DNA of 64,000 nucleotides from Arenibacter sp040216555 (GCA_040216555.1 JAVJOW010000032.1:1-64000), one strand, 5' to 3'; shown: positions 37,853 through 47,043, counted from the first letter of the stretch. Made by a program: numbers and translations. The notes: generated by a model not told the origin, from the letters alone.

Positions 37853-38077
37853 TCAGTCCCCATTATTTTCATAGTAGAGGCATAATAACACCCCTAGTGC
37901 AGAGATAAAGGACATCCATGGCAGAGAATATAGAACTCGATAAAATCGCCAGACAGAACCCTTAAAATGAAATAAATGACCTAAGAGAATCCCAGAATTG
38001 GAAGGTGCACATTGTAATAAATTCGATATACAGAATAAAATTAGGAAAACCGAACCCAACCCACTGTTTATTAGCAC
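37853..38077 (-). CDS. small hypothetical membrane protein
   Basis: A 74-residue frame with a GTG start and two hydrophobic segments (about 8-24 and 52-68). The hydrophobic pattern is regular enough to suggest a small membrane protein, but there is no recognised family and no clear promoter. Confidence 0.3.
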   Translation of the reverse strand: MLINSGLGSVFLILFCISNLLQCAPSNSGILLGHLFHFKGSVWRFYRVLYSLPWMSFISALGVLLCLYYENNGD

Positions 38078-38150
38078 TAAACAAAACTTTGTAAGGCGGT
38101 TTTATAAGTAAAATATCTTACCTTTTACCAACCATAAAATATATAAAATA

Positions 38151-38822
38151 ATGAACGAATACAGCTTATGCGTAGAGTATACTCTAAGGTCGTATTTAGA
38201 AGACTTGCGCAACCTAGACGAGTATATCTCCGACTATTTTGCGAATATATACACTGAGGATGATAACGACAATTTGGAGAAGATTGGACAGCTATCCTTT
38301 AGAATTGTCCATCTGAGCAGGCTACCAGGAACTGCAAGTACCTATAAGGAGGCATTTGGACCCGAATATTTTGAGGAAAGCATTGCCTCTAGAATCCTGG
38401 ATTTTGACAACGACGACCTAAAGGAAAGTATTCTTGAGCACTACAATTTTAACTTTATAGGTCATGAGCTCGTTATTATTGATCAACTGGAAATCTGTGA
38501 GAAGTATAGGGGCAAGGGTATCGGTACTTTAGTTCTTGAGGACTTATTTCTACGCCACGGTGGAAACTGTCGATTGGTCGTAATGGAGGCTGAACCTTTG
38601 CAGTTCCAACCCTCAAGGGATCGGCAAAAGGAGTGGAACGAAAAACTAAACCTGAAATCCCTTGATAGGGATTACGAAAAATCCAAACTTAAACTATTGG
38701 CATTCTGCCAAAGGTCGCATATGACCCCCATAGAAGGCTTTGAAGGGCTTGTTTTCTTCAATCCAGGCTGGACGACCCCACACGAAGATAAAGACGAGGA
38801 CATTATACTTTACAGCCTGTAG
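38151..38822 (+). CDS. GNAT-like acetyltransferase
   Basis: A 223-residue protein. 'LVIIDQLEICEKYRGKGIGT' (about 105-125) is the acetyl-CoA-binding R-G-x-G-x-G/A segment of the GNAT fold, with the following helix 'LVLEDLFLRH' and strand 'CRLVVMEAEPLQF'. The N-terminal 100 residues are acidic and helical. Substrate is unknown. It is a single cargo gene of the island, preceded by an A/T-rich leader. Confidence 0.75.
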   Translation: MNEYSLCVEYTLRSYLEDLRNLDEYISDYFANIYTEDDNDNLEKIGQLSFRIVHLSRLPGTASTYKEAFGPEYFEESIASRILDFDNDDLKESILEHYNFNFIGHELVIIDQLEICEKYRGKGIGTLVLEDLFLRHGGNCRLVVMEAEPLQFQPSRDRQKEWNEKLNLKSLDRDYEKSKLKLLAFCQRSHMTPIEGFEGLVFFNPGWTTPHEDKDEDIILYSL

Positions 38823-39214
38823 GTTGGCTGAACTTGGATGATATTACCGAAAGCAATGGAGACATTTAAATTCGCCCCCTTTCCCTTCATTAAAACGCCT
38901 TATCGTTCATTAAAAAAATAGGACAAGAAAAGCATACCGGCATACTTCATACCCGCTTTAGATGCGCCATAGCATAAAGTTATCCTTGTAGGGGGCGTAG
39001 TATATCATCACCAATTGTAACCCGCCTCAAATGTCACTGTGACTCACTACGAGGTACACCTTAAAAGACTTAGTACTATTTATTCCATCTACACGAACCA
39101 CTATGTGGAGTAATCTAAATAATCTATTTTAGTAGATAGAAAGGGAATATGGTTAATAACTTTATCCCATTGTTGCCAGTTTTTTAAAAAGTTAAACCTA
39201 ATAAAATTATAATC
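38823..39214. other. intergenic, nothing recognised
   Basis: About 390 bases without a supported gene. A TAACTTTA element about 55 nt before the next start may be part of that gene's promoter. Short open frames here lack support. Confidence 0.45.
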
Positions 39215-39499
39215 ATGAAAACAGACAAATTCACAAAAGTCGTATTAGCTGTAATTGCAGTTAATCTCACAATTTTAACGGTGAAGAACTTGGACATTAT
39301 TCCAAAAGCATATGCCAATAAGCCTTCAAATAATGAAATATTTAAACCAAATATGAACTATGGGCTTGTACCATTTAACGAGGATGGTTCCATAGATGTA
39401 AACATAAAATCCTTTAGTTCAAATAGTGTAATGGATGTAAACATAGAGGAAGTAGGTGGTTATTCTACCTATGGTACAGTTCCGGTAGAAATAGAATGA
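39215..39499 (+). CDS. small exported or membrane-anchored protein
   Basis: A 94-residue protein with one N-terminal hydrophobic segment ('VVLAVIAVNLTILTV', about 9-24) and a polar tail with two similar motifs, 'SIDVNIKSF' and 'VMDVNIEEV'. Proteins of this shape are common in Bacteroidetes but have no assigned function. It stands alone, with a plausible ATG and an A/T-rich leader. Confidence 0.6.
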   Translation: MKTDKFTKVVLAVIAVNLTILTVKNLDIIPKAYANKPSNNEIFKPNMNYGLVPFNEDGSIDVNIKSFSSNSVMDVNIEEVGGYSTYGTVPVEIE

Positions 39500-39843
39500 T
39501 AACATCCTCTACACTATATTGCAAATAAGGCGTCCGTTGATTATTGAAAATCCAGAGCTGTTTACCAAACTGGATCCTGTGCGTCAGTATCGAGTTTCTT
39601 AGCCTGCTTCCTTCGTCTGCCCCATATTTAACGAAAGGCGAGCTTACAGCTTACTAATGGTTCAAGGTATTATCCCTGCCCATAATAGACTTGCACCCCC
39701 TACATTAATAGTATATCTTAGATTTGGCAAAAGATGCCCATGCAGGGCACACACATCGCCAAAACGGCAATGACCTTCGGAACATTAAGCGAACCAAACC
39801 GTTACTACAGATTTATAGTAACCTCAATTGTGCCTACTAAATT
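39500..39843. other. intergenic, nothing recognised
   Basis: About 340 bases with no supported gene, repeat or terminator. It is more G/C-rich than the leader regions nearby and may hold a decayed gene that I cannot identify. Confidence 0.45.
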
Positions 39844-40263
39844 ATGAGTAAAAAAAGACGACAAAAACTTCTTGAAAAAGGAATTTTAATCCAAAACGAA
39901 GTAACAAATAGAATCCTTCCACAGACCATAAATCAAATTATTCTTTTAGGCTCTTCATTCGTAGTAGTTCTTGCGACTTTATCAGATCCACAACCACACG
40001 ATATTTTCCTTTATCGCGTACTACTTTGTATGTTACTATTGTCAATTTTGAGTGGAGTAGTCTGTATTTCCATATTAACAGTTGACTATTACATTCTAGG
40101 CAAGAAAATTCAAAATAAAGCAAAAGAACAACGCCCTCAGAAGAAGAAAGGAATAGAATTCCATACTGGGAAAATTTATTACAGACTTATATTATGGACC
40201 TTTATAACTTGCCTAGTTGCCTTTTTCGCTGCCATAATTTTACTTGTGATTTACGCAATGTGA
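39844..40263 (+). CDS. small hypothetical membrane protein
   Basis: A 139-residue protein with three predicted helices (about 30-48, 55-82 and 115-137) and basic linkers. No family is recognised. It lies between a small secreted protein gene and the converging recombinase gene. Such small membrane proteins may serve as effectors in defence islands, but nothing in the sequence shows it. Confidence 0.55.
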   Translation: MSKKRRQKLLEKGILIQNEVTNRILPQTINQIILLGSSFVVVLATLSDPQPHDIFLYRVLLCMLLLSILSGVVCISILTVDYYILGKKIQNKAKEQRPQKKKGIEFHTGKIYYRLILWTFITCLVAFFAAIILLVIYAM

Positions 40264-40302
40264 TTCAAAAACATGTGGCAAAAATACCTCCAATGAAAAG
40301 CT

Positions 40303-41523
40303 CTATTCCAGTTCCTTAAAGCTATTGCTCTTCTTCAACCTCTCCATTTCTTCGCTCACTCTCCTACGAACTACTTTTCCATAATACTCCTGCGTAATCT
40401 TGAGACTGGAATGCCCCAGTAACTCACTTACTATTTCCATGGGAACGTCGTTATAGAGCAGTACAGTGGATGCAAAGGTCTTTCTGGCAGTATGGTGGCT
40501 TATAGTCTTTTTAAAGCCTACAATGTCGGCTATCTCCTTCAAATAGGAATTTATCTTTTGATTACTGAATTTCGGTAGTACGTGGTCTCCATTGGCTTTA
40601 TACTTCTCGATAATGGATATAGCCCTAGGCAAAAGAGGTACTGCTATATCCTTACCGGTTTTCTCCCTTTTCATCATTATCCAGTCATTGCCATCGAAGC
40701 CTTTTATAATATGGACTTTTTTTAAATCGGACATTTCACGGTACGCTAGTCCCGTATAGCAGCAAAAGATGAAGAGATCCTTTACCAATTGCAATCTTGT
40801 CTGGGTAAATTCATGTATCTCCAAAATTTCAAGTTCCTCCTTAGTCAGGAAGACTACCACTTTGTTTACCCTACCTGGCTTATGACGGGTAAACGGGTCC
40901 GACTCCAAATATCCTTCTCCCACAGCTACCTTAACAGGCTTTCTAAGGCGCTGTATCGCCTTGTTTACCGTTACCTGCTTTTGTTCCTTTTCCGTCTTTA
41001 AATAGTACTGGAAATCCTCTAAAAATTGCTCTTTCAGCTTCCGAATAGGAATGTCCCTGACCTTATACTTGTACCATAAAAATGACTCTACATCGTTGCA
41101 CACATATTCGAACTTCTTCCAGGTCGACACCTTTATATCCTTCCCTATGAGCTTCGACTGGCGGGTGAGGTAATCCCTGAAATACTGGACCAAAGTGACT
41201 TCCTTCCGAACTTTCTTGCCGAAATACTTGGCGGTGATATCCCCAACATCGAATGGCGTACCCTCAAGATCTAATGCCAGGAATGCTAACTGTAGCTTCT
41301 GCCGGATTACCGCCAAATGTCCATTAAGGTTTCTGGCTGTAGGGGCTTCTGTAATGACAAGCTGCTTCTTAGCACTCCAGTGCCCAGGGTCAACAAATAT
41401 GCCCGTAGAGAACTGTTTACGTTTGCCTGAGTAGGTAATTCGACAATATAAAGGACATACACCCTTTGAATTTTCCTTGGATCTGTTCATGAAGAACAGG
41501 ATCTTTACACTTTCCTGATTCAT
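40303..41523 (-). CDS. tyrosine recombinase / integrase
   Basis: A 406-residue phage-integrase-family protein. An N-terminal arm-binding domain ('LFFMNRSKENSKGVCPLYCR') is followed by a SAM-like core-binding domain (about 105-195) and the catalytic domain. Active-site residues visible: Arg in 'TGLAYREM' (about 260), 'HHTARKTF' (HxxR, about 340-347), His in 'LLGHSS', and the Tyr nucleophile in 'TQEYYGKVV' (about 378). The family is the one common in Bacteroidetes transposons and islands. It starts 230 bp from the intact tRNA-Asn 3' end, so it very probably integrated the island there. Confidence 0.94.
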   Translation of the reverse strand: MNQESVKILFFMNRSKENSKGVCPLYCRITYSGKRKQFSTGIFVDPGHWSAKKQLVITEAPTARNLNGHLAVIRQKLQLAFLALDLEGTPFDVGDITAKYFGKKVRKEVTLVQYFRDYLTRQSKLIGKDIKVSTWKKFEYVCNDVESFLWYKYKVRDIPIRKLKEQFLEDFQYYLKTEKEQKQVTVNKAIQRLRKPVKVAVGEGYLESDPFTRHKPGRVNKVVVFLTKEELEILEIHEFTQTRLQLVKDLFIFCCYTGLAYREMSDLKKVHIIKGFDGNDWIMMKREKTGKDIAVPLLPRAISIIEKYKANGDHVLPKFSNQKINSYLKEIADIVGFKKTISHHTARKTFASTVLLYNDVPMEIVSELLGHSSLKITQEYYGKVVRRRVSEEMERLKKSNSFKELE

Positions 41524-41710
41524 TCCCTATAGTTTAAGTTAAACAATGGGGTAAACAATCCGGAGGTGCAATGGGATACCTGGAGATTTTAATAGGGTAC
41601 CGAATAGTGTACCTTTTGTAGGGGTGAATTTGCTCCCTAAACCAATCTTCGTAAAAGTATATAGGATTTGGGTATTCCTTTGTAAAATCCCGTAAACAAA
41701 GGGGTAAAAC

Positions 41711-41743
41711 AAAAAATCCAACCTAAACAAATAGATTGGATTT
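41711..41743 (-). terminator. terminator of tRNA-Asn
   Basis: AAATCCAA (41714-41721) pairs with TTGGATTT (41736-41743); on the minus strand the stem is followed by six T. It lies 10 nt beyond the tRNA 3' end, so it should end the tRNA-Asn transcript. As it lies on the island side, it was supplied by the island, and it resembles the hairpin at 20404-20437. Confidence 0.75.
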
Positions 41744-41753
41744 CTATAAAAAG

Positions 41754-41827
41754 CTCCCCCTCTTGGGCTCGAACCAAGGACCCTCTGATTAACAGTCAGA
41801 TGCTCTAACCAGCTGAGCTAAGGAGGA
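41754..41827 (-). tRNA. tRNA-Asn (GTT)
   Basis: The complement folds as a full 74-nt tRNA: acceptor TCCTCCT with AGGGGGA (one T-G pair), D arm, anticodon stem TCTGA/TCAGA with loop CTGTTAA (anticodon GTT, Asn), T arm CTTGG-TTCGAGC-CCAAG, discriminator G. CCA is not encoded. It is the target of the island; 64 of its bases are repeated at 25075-25138. Confidence 0.96.
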
Positions 41828-41930
41828 GTGTATTTTTATCGCCTAAGCGGGTGCAAATATAAATGTTTTTTCAAATACGCCAAACAAAAATGGCTGTTTT
41901 GCACCTAAATTTTAAAAATATTTATTTCCC

Positions 41931-43247
41931 CTATAAAAACTTCTTGATGATATTCCAGATATCGTTTCCAAATACCACTGCCATAAGCCCCATAAGTATA
42001 ACAAAACCAATTATTTGGCCTGTTTCAAGTACCTTTTCACTAGGCTTTCTGCCAGAAATCATCTCGTACAACAAAAACATTACATGGCCGCCATCCAAAG
42101 CAGGTATAGGAAGAATATTCAAAAATGCCAACCAAACCGAGAACATGGCCATAAAATTCAAGAAGTATACCCAATCCCAGGTGGGCGACATCAATTCCAC
42201 AATTCCTATAGGACCCTTAACTTGTTTATAGGCTCCAGTCTTGGTATTAAAGATTACCTTGAACTGTCGTATCTGATCGGTCAACACCTGAATGGTACGT
42301 TTATAACCTGCCGGGATAGCTTCAAGAAAACTGTAATTATCGGTAACCCTAAGATCGGTCAAGTCTAACTCTATCCCTATTATTCCTTCATCGGGAACAG
42401 TCAATCCCAAATGTTTGGTAGTACCGTTCCTCAACACGCTGATGTCTAATTCTTGATTGGCCGAAGCACCAATTTTACTTCTAAATTCATCCCAATATTG
42501 GGTATCAACGCCATTGACCCCTTTAATTTCATCACCTGGCATTAAACCTGCCTTTTCGGCTACCGAATTGGGCTGTACCTTGGCAATGATAGCCTTGGAC
42601 CTATATCCCAAGAAATTTTTACCTTGAGTAGCAAAAACGGTCTCCTTGCCTTCATCTGATAAAGGAACTGTAATTTCCCGTCCATCCCTATTCACAGTCA
42701 CCTCGTCTCCAAGAATAATATCCAGAACCGCCTCGTTAAATTTTCTGGTCTTCTTATCGTCTACCATTAAAATTTGATCCCCAGTCTTTAATCCCAACTG
42801 TTCGCCAATGGAATCTACTACAATACCATATTTTAGGCTGTCCGAAGGAATATAGGTATCGCCATTACTAAACAACAACATGGTATAAATAACCCATGCC
42901 AATAAAAAGTTGACAATTACCCCACCGGTCATAATAATAAGACGTTGCCAAGCCGGCTTGGATCGGAATTCCCATGGTTGCGGCTCCTGTTTCATTTGCT
43001 CGGTATCCATACTCTCATCGATCATCCCGGCTATCTTTACATAACCGCCCAAAGGCAACCAACCAATTCCGTACTCCGTATCCCCAATTTTCTTTTTGAA
43101 CAAGGAAAACTTGACATCAAAAAACAAATAGAACTTTTCTACTTTGGTCTTAAAATATTTTGCGGGAAAAAAATGGCCCATTTCATGAAGGATCACCAAA
43201 ATGGATATGATGAGTACGAACTGTACAATCTGTAGTGTTAAGGTCAT
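41931..43247 (-). CDS. rseP: RseP site-2 intramembrane zinc protease
   Basis: A 438-residue membrane metalloprotease. The zinc motif HEMGH is in the first helix (about 21-25), and 'LPIPALDGGHVMF' in the C-terminal helical region gives the third ligand Asp. One or two PDZ domains lie between (about 120-300, e.g. 'KVQPNSVAEKAGLMPGDEI'). It cleaves anti-sigma factors and leftover signal peptides within the membrane. A possible promoter, TACTTTTG at 43278-43285 (minus strand), lies 30 nt upstream. It is probably core chromosome, next to the tRNA on the non-island side. Confidence 0.95.
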   Translation of the reverse strand: MTLTLQIVQFVLIISILVILHEMGHFFPAKYFKTKVEKFYLFFDVKFSLFKKKIGDTEYGIGWLPLGGYVKIAGMIDESMDTEQMKQEPQPWEFRSKPAWQRLIIMTGGVIVNFLLAWVIYTMLLFSNGDTYIPSDSLKYGIVVDSIGEQLGLKTGDQILMVDDKKTRKFNEAVLDIILGDEVTVNRDGREITVPLSDEGKETVFATQGKNFLGYRSKAIIAKVQPNSVAEKAGLMPGDEIKGVNGVDTQYWDEFRSKIGASANQELDISVLRNGTTKHLGLTVPDEGIIGIELDLTDLRVTDNYSFLEAIPAGYKRTIQVLTDQIRQFKVIFNTKTGAYKQVKGPIGIVELMSPTWDWVYFLNFMAMFSVWLAFLNILPIPALDGGHVMFLLYEMISGRKPSEKVLETGQIIGFVILMGLMAVVFGNDIWNIIKKFL

Positions 43248-43277
43248 TAAGTATTTTTTTTAAACTTTAAAAACGCA

Positions 43278-43285
43278 CAAAAGTA
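43278..43285 (-). promoter_or_regulatory. -7 element upstream of rseP
   Basis: The minus strand reads TACTTTTG, matching the Bacteroidetes TAnnTTTG consensus, 31 nt before the rseP ATG. No clear TTG -33 box was found at the right distance. Confidence 0.45.
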
Positions 43286-43369
43286 CATTATTACGTGGTC
43301 TTAAAAAAAAAACTATTCCCCCCACGGGTCTTTTTAAGAAAGATTTAGTAGCGATCCCTGTTTAGTTAC

Positions 43370-43400
43370 TTGAAATATTTAACCATCTACCCTACCTTTG
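43370..43400 (+). promoter_or_regulatory. promoter of the SCO1 gene
   Basis: TTG at 43370-43372 and TACCTTTG at 43393-43400 are separated by 20 nt: a full Bacteroidetes -33/-7 pair. The ATG at 43410 follows within 10 nt, so the transcript would be leaderless or nearly so. The element also argues against using the TTG at 43398 as a start. Confidence 0.6.
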
Positions 43401-43409
43401 CCAAAAAAA

Positions 43410-44084
43410 ATGCGCTCGTTTTTTGCCAAATTTAAATTTTTCGGCATTGTGCTACTAATAATTTCGGCAGTAATCATTTCCCTTTTCTACAATGCCTTGC
43501 AGCCCAAAGAAATTTTGCCCGTCTACCAGCCTGCCATGGTAAATTTCGAATTGGTGGACAGCACCTTGCAGCACGTAAAAAAATACCACACCATTGCCGA
43601 TTTTGCATTGACCAATCAGAACGGGAAATTGGTGACCCAAAAAGACTACGCCGACAAAATTTATATTGCCGATTTTTTCTTTACCACCTGCCCCACTATT
43701 TGTCCCATTATGACAAAAAATATGGCCGGTATTCAGGATAAAATTTTGAATGATGAAGATGTGATGTTGCTTTCACATTCCGTAACCCCCGACATTGATT
43801 CCGTTCCCCAACTAAAAAAATACGCCCTGGAAAAAGGCGTAAAGGATAGCAAATGGAATCTGGTTACCGGCAACAAACAGCAGATCTATGAACTGGCCAG
43901 AAAATCCTACATGGCCGTTAAGACCGATGGTGATGGCGGCCCATACGATATGATCCATACCGAAAACTTTATTCTGGTAGACAAGGAGCGTAGGATTAGA
44001 GGGTTCTATGACGGTACTGACTCAGAGGAAATAGAGAAGCTGCTGAGCGACCTTGAAATATTGAAATCTTCTTACAAAGATTGA
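43410..44084 (+). CDS. SCO1/SenC-family protein
   Basis: About 224 residues with an N-terminal membrane anchor (about 8-28) and a thioredoxin-like periplasmic domain. Copper ligands are visible: 'FFTTCPTICPIMTKN' (CxxxC) and the distal His in 'DMIHTENFILVD'. The family delivers copper to cytochrome c oxidase or acts as a redox protein. I chose the ATG at 43410 rather than the TTG at 43398, which lies inside the promoter. No oxidase genes are in the window. Confidence 0.92.
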   Translation: MRSFFAKFKFFGIVLLIISAVIISLFYNALQPKEILPVYQPAMVNFELVDSTLQHVKKYHTIADFALTNQNGKLVTQKDYADKIYIADFFFTTCPTICPIMTKNMAGIQDKILNDEDVMLLSHSVTPDIDSVPQLKKYALEKGVKDSKWNLVTGNKQQIYELARKSYMAVKTDGDGGPYDMIHTENFILVDKERRIRGFYDGTDSEEIEKLLSDLEILKSSYKD

Positions 44085-44266
44085 TAATATAGGCACCACT
44101 CTGACAAACAAAGTTTAAAATAATAACGGAATACCCTCTTTACCTAATCATCACATCATACATTGTCCAAACCCAAAATTGGACATCCAATCTTCAAACC
44201 AAAGCAGACCACTTTTATTACCGTTAACTTTTTATGGTTTTAGCTGTTTACTTCATCTTTTTCTTT

Positions 44267-44274
44267 TATTTTTG
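44267..44274 (+). promoter_or_regulatory. -7 element upstream of feoAB
   Basis: TATTTTTG matches TAnnTTTG, 30 nt before the FeoA start. A matching TTG box was not found, and no iron-box palindrome was recognised. Confidence 0.4.
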
Positions 44275-44303
44275 TGCTTAATTAAAATCAATCTAAATAA
44301 AAA

Positions 44304-44546
44304 TTGATTACAACGGTAGCACAATTAAGGCGAGGGCAAAAAGGAATCATCAAGGAATTTGCCGATGGTATTCTGCCTATTAAACTATTGGAACTGGGTT
44401 GTCTGCCGGGCAACGAAATAGAATTGGTACAGGTAGCCCCCCTTAAAGACCCAATATACATTAACGTTAACGGCACCCATATTGCTATTCGGCGTTCCAT
44501 GGCTGCCCTAATAGAGTTAGAAATTATTGAAGATTCCCCACTATGA
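44304..44546 (+). CDS. feoA: ferrous iron transport protein FeoA
   Basis: An 80-residue SH3-like protein: 'RRGQKGIIKEFADG' at the start, 'LLELGCLPGNEIELVQVAP' in the middle and 'YINVNGTHIAIRRSMAALI' near the end are typical FeoA. It starts at a TTG because no ATG is available in register with the family start. It overlaps feoB by 4 nt and would support FeoB-mediated Fe(II) uptake at the inner membrane. Confidence 0.92.
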   Translation: MITTVAQLRRGQKGIIKEFADGILPIKLLELGCLPGNEIELVQVAPLKDPIYINVNGTHIAIRRSMAALIELEIIEDSPL

Positions 44547-46780
44547 GCAAACAGATCAAGGTTGCGCTTATAGGCAATCCCAATACTGGTAAAACTTCTG
44601 TCTTTAACCAACTTACAGGATTAAAACAAAAAGTAGGGAACTATCCCGGGATTACCGTTGAAAAAAAAGAAGGGGTCTGTAAATTGCCAAGGGGCGTAAA
44701 GGCCCATATACTGGATTTACCTGGGACCTATAGCCTTAATACCACTTCCTTGGACGAGAGTGTAGTTGTAGAACTATTGCTCAACAAAAATGACAAGGAT
44801 TTTCCGGATGTTGCCGTAGTCATCAGCGATGTAGAAAACCTTAAAAGAAACCTTCTTCTTTTTACCCAGATCAAGGATCTTAAAATTCCGGTCATCTTGG
44901 TCATCAACATGGCCGATCGTATGTCCAGGACCGGCATCTCCTTGGACATTGAATTGTTGGAAGAAAAATTGGATACCAAAATTGCCTTGGTGAGCACTAG
45001 AAAAGGAACGGGCATAGACCGGATCAAGGAATTGATCGGCGATTATAAAAATCTGTCCATAGCCCCCAATGTGGACACAACGGTAATTGCGCCCGATTAT
45101 TTTGAAAAACTGAAGGCCACTTTTCCTAAAGAAGATCTTTATAAACTATGGTTGGTAATTACACAGGACGTAAATTTTATGCCCATAGAAAAGAATCCGA
45201 TCACCATTGCCGCTTCTTTTGCTACCAAATCGAAATCCGAATTAAAGCGACTTCAACAAAAGGAAACCATTCTTAGATATCAATTTATAAATGGTATCCT
45301 AAAACAGGCCTATAAGGTAGACATAAATGCCGCCAAGGGACTCAGAGCTACCTTGGACAAAGTTTTGACCCATAAAATATTTGGATACCTTATCTTTTTC
45401 GTCATCCTACTGACTATTTTTCAAGCCATTTACGACTGGAGCAGTTATCCAATGGATTTCATTGATGAATCTTTTGCATCTGCCAGTGAATGGGTCAAGG
45501 ATACTTTGCCGCCTGGGGTATTTACCAATTTGATAGCGGAGGGAATTCTCGCTGGAATAGGCGGGATAGTCATTTTTATTCCCCAAATAGCATTCTTGTT
45601 CCTTTTTATAGCCCTTTTGGAAGAATCTGGCTATATGAGCCGGGTTGTTTTTTTAATGGATAAATTAATGCGTCCCTTTGGTTTAAGTGGTAAAAGTGTT
45701 GTGCCTTTAATTTCGGGGACGGCCTGTGCAATTCCCGCCATCATGGCCACAAGGACCATTGAAAATTGGAAGGAGCGACTTATTACCATTTTGGTTACCC
45801 CCTTTACCACTTGTTCTGCCCGCTTACCTGTATATCTGATCATTATTGCCCTGGTAATCCCGGAAGGAAGATTTTTGGGCTTAAGCTATCAGGCACTGAC
45901 CTTAATGCTACTCTACCTTATGGGGTTTGGGGCTGCCATACTTTCCGCTATGATCTTGAACAAGATTATGAAGATCAAGAGTAAGACCTTTTTTGTCATG
46001 GAAATGCCCAATTACAAGTTACCACTAATCAAGAATGTAGTGTACACGGTTTGGGAAAAGACTAAAAGTTTTGTACTAGGTGCGGGTAAAATTATATTGG
46101 CCATCTCTATTATACTATGGTTTTTGGGCTCCAATGGCTTTTCCGATGATTTTGAAAATGCAGAGGCGATCGTTACCGAACAGATAAAAACACAAGGATT
46201 TTCTGACTTCAACAAATCCAATATAGAAAGCACAATGGCCAGCTATAAATTGGCATTACAAGATAGTTTAAACCAAAAGGTCTATGCCTTGGACCAGGCA
46301 GCAATAAACGACTCGCTAAAAACAAAGGAAATGGCTCTAAACGAAAAGGCCACCAACCAGGAAATTGCTAGTTATAAGCTGGAAAATTCCTATATGGGGT
46401 ATATGGGAAAGGCTATAGAACCTATTGTACGCCCGTTGGGATATGATTGGAAAATTGGCATAGCCGTATTGACTTCCTTTGCCGCAAGAGAGGTCTTTGT
46501 AGGTACCTTGGCTACCATCTATAGTGTGGGCAGTGATGAAGAGGACACCATAAAGAACAGAATGGCCGCCGAAATGGATCCCAAAACAAAAAAACCATTA
46601 TTTAATCTGGCCTCAGGGATATCCTTATTGCTTTTCTATGCCTTTGCCATGCAATGTATGAGCACATTGGCCATTGTAAAGAGGGAGACCAATACTTGGA
46701 AATGGCCTGCTGCCCAGCTAGTTTTTATGAGTCTTTTTGCGTATATTGTAGCATTGATCGCCTATCAGATCTTAAAGTAA
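44543..46780 (+). CDS. feoB: ferrous iron transporter FeoB
   Basis: A 745-residue inner-membrane Fe(II) transporter. The N-terminal G domain shows 'GNPNTGKTSVFNQLTG' (G1), 'DLPGTYSL' (G3) and 'NMADR' (G4). The membrane part has two Gate repeats ('SGTACAIPAIMATRTIENWK' near residue 395 and 'GIAVLTSFAAREVFVGT' near 645). A charged helical insertion (about 545-615) separates them. Forms one unit with feoA and a small Cys-rich gene. Confidence 0.96.
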   Translation: MSKQIKVALIGNPNTGKTSVFNQLTGLKQKVGNYPGITVEKKEGVCKLPRGVKAHILDLPGTYSLNTTSLDESVVVELLLNKNDKDFPDVAVVISDVENLKRNLLLFTQIKDLKIPVILVINMADRMSRTGISLDIELLEEKLDTKIALVSTRKGTGIDRIKELIGDYKNLSIAPNVDTTVIAPDYFEKLKATFPKEDLYKLWLVITQDVNFMPIEKNPITIAASFATKSKSELKRLQQKETILRYQFINGILKQAYKVDINAAKGLRATLDKVLTHKIFGYLIFFVILLTIFQAIYDWSSYPMDFIDESFASASEWVKDTLPPGVFTNLIAEGILAGIGGIVIFIPQIAFLFLFIALLEESGYMSRVVFLMDKLMRPFGLSGKSVVPLISGTACAIPAIMATRTIENWKERLITILVTPFTTCSARLPVYLIIIALVIPEGRFLGLSYQALTLMLLYLMGFGAAILSAMILNKIMKIKSKTFFVMEMPNYKLPLIKNVVYTVWEKTKSFVLGAGKIILAISIILWFLGSNGFSDDFENAEAIVTEQIKTQGFSDFNKSNIESTMASYKLALQDSLNQKVYALDQAAINDSLKTKEMALNEKATNQEIASYKLENSYMGYMGKAIEPIVRPLGYDWKIGIAVLTSFAAREVFVGTLATIYSVGSDEEDTIKNRMAAEMDPKTKKPLFNLASGISLLLFYAFAMQCMSTLAIVKRETNTWKWPAAQLVFMSLFAYIVALIAYQILK

Positions 46781-46893
46781 TTGTTCTAATTGATCGAAGG
46801 GATTAGTGAAAGAAAAACACAATAAACTTTAGGTCCAATTTTCCATAGGACCGGTTTAACATTTTATCTGGTTAACACCCAAAACAAGTAAAA

Positions 46894-47043
46894 ATGAGTA
46901 TTCTTCAAAACATTCTGGTCTATATCACAGTGGCCTTGGCCTTGGCGTATCTGGTAAAGAAATTCCTACTGCCCAAATCTTTGTTTGCTGGAAAAAAACG
47001 CAGCTCCAAAAGTTGTGGTGATGGCGATTGTGGTTGTCATTAA
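46894..47043 (+). CDS. FeoB-associated Cys-rich membrane protein
   Basis: A 49-residue protein: one membrane helix ('ILVYITVALALAYLVKKF') followed by a basic segment and a C-terminal CGDGDCGCH metal-binding-like tail. Small proteins of this form are known beside feoB in Bacteroidetes, where they may stand in for FeoC. It begins 113 nt after feoB stops. It has an ATG with an A-rich leader. Confidence 0.8.
   Translation: MSILQNILVYITVALALAYLVKKFLLPKSLFAGKKRSSKSCGDGDCGCH

Larger units (their letters stand above)
25139..41753. mobile_element. integrative genomic island in tRNA-Asn carrying a type I R-M system
   Basis: The segment is bounded by a 64-bp perfect direct repeat of tRNA-Asn sequence, with a tyrosine recombinase gene about 230 bp from the tRNA 3' end: the standard structure of a tRNA-integrated island. 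Cargo is a seven-gene restriction-modification operon, a winged-helix protein, a DUF2779 nuclease, an acetyltransferase and small membrane or secreted proteins. No conjugation, mobilisation or phage structural genes are visible, so it would need help to transfer. The distal tRNA copy has mutations that would leave one acceptor mismatch after excision. Confidence 0.85.

Noticed and set aside
39844..40263. Toxin-antitoxin pair with the neighbouring small gene
   Set aside because: The two small genes are separated by 344 nt, are not overlapping, and neither shows a toxin or antitoxin motif.
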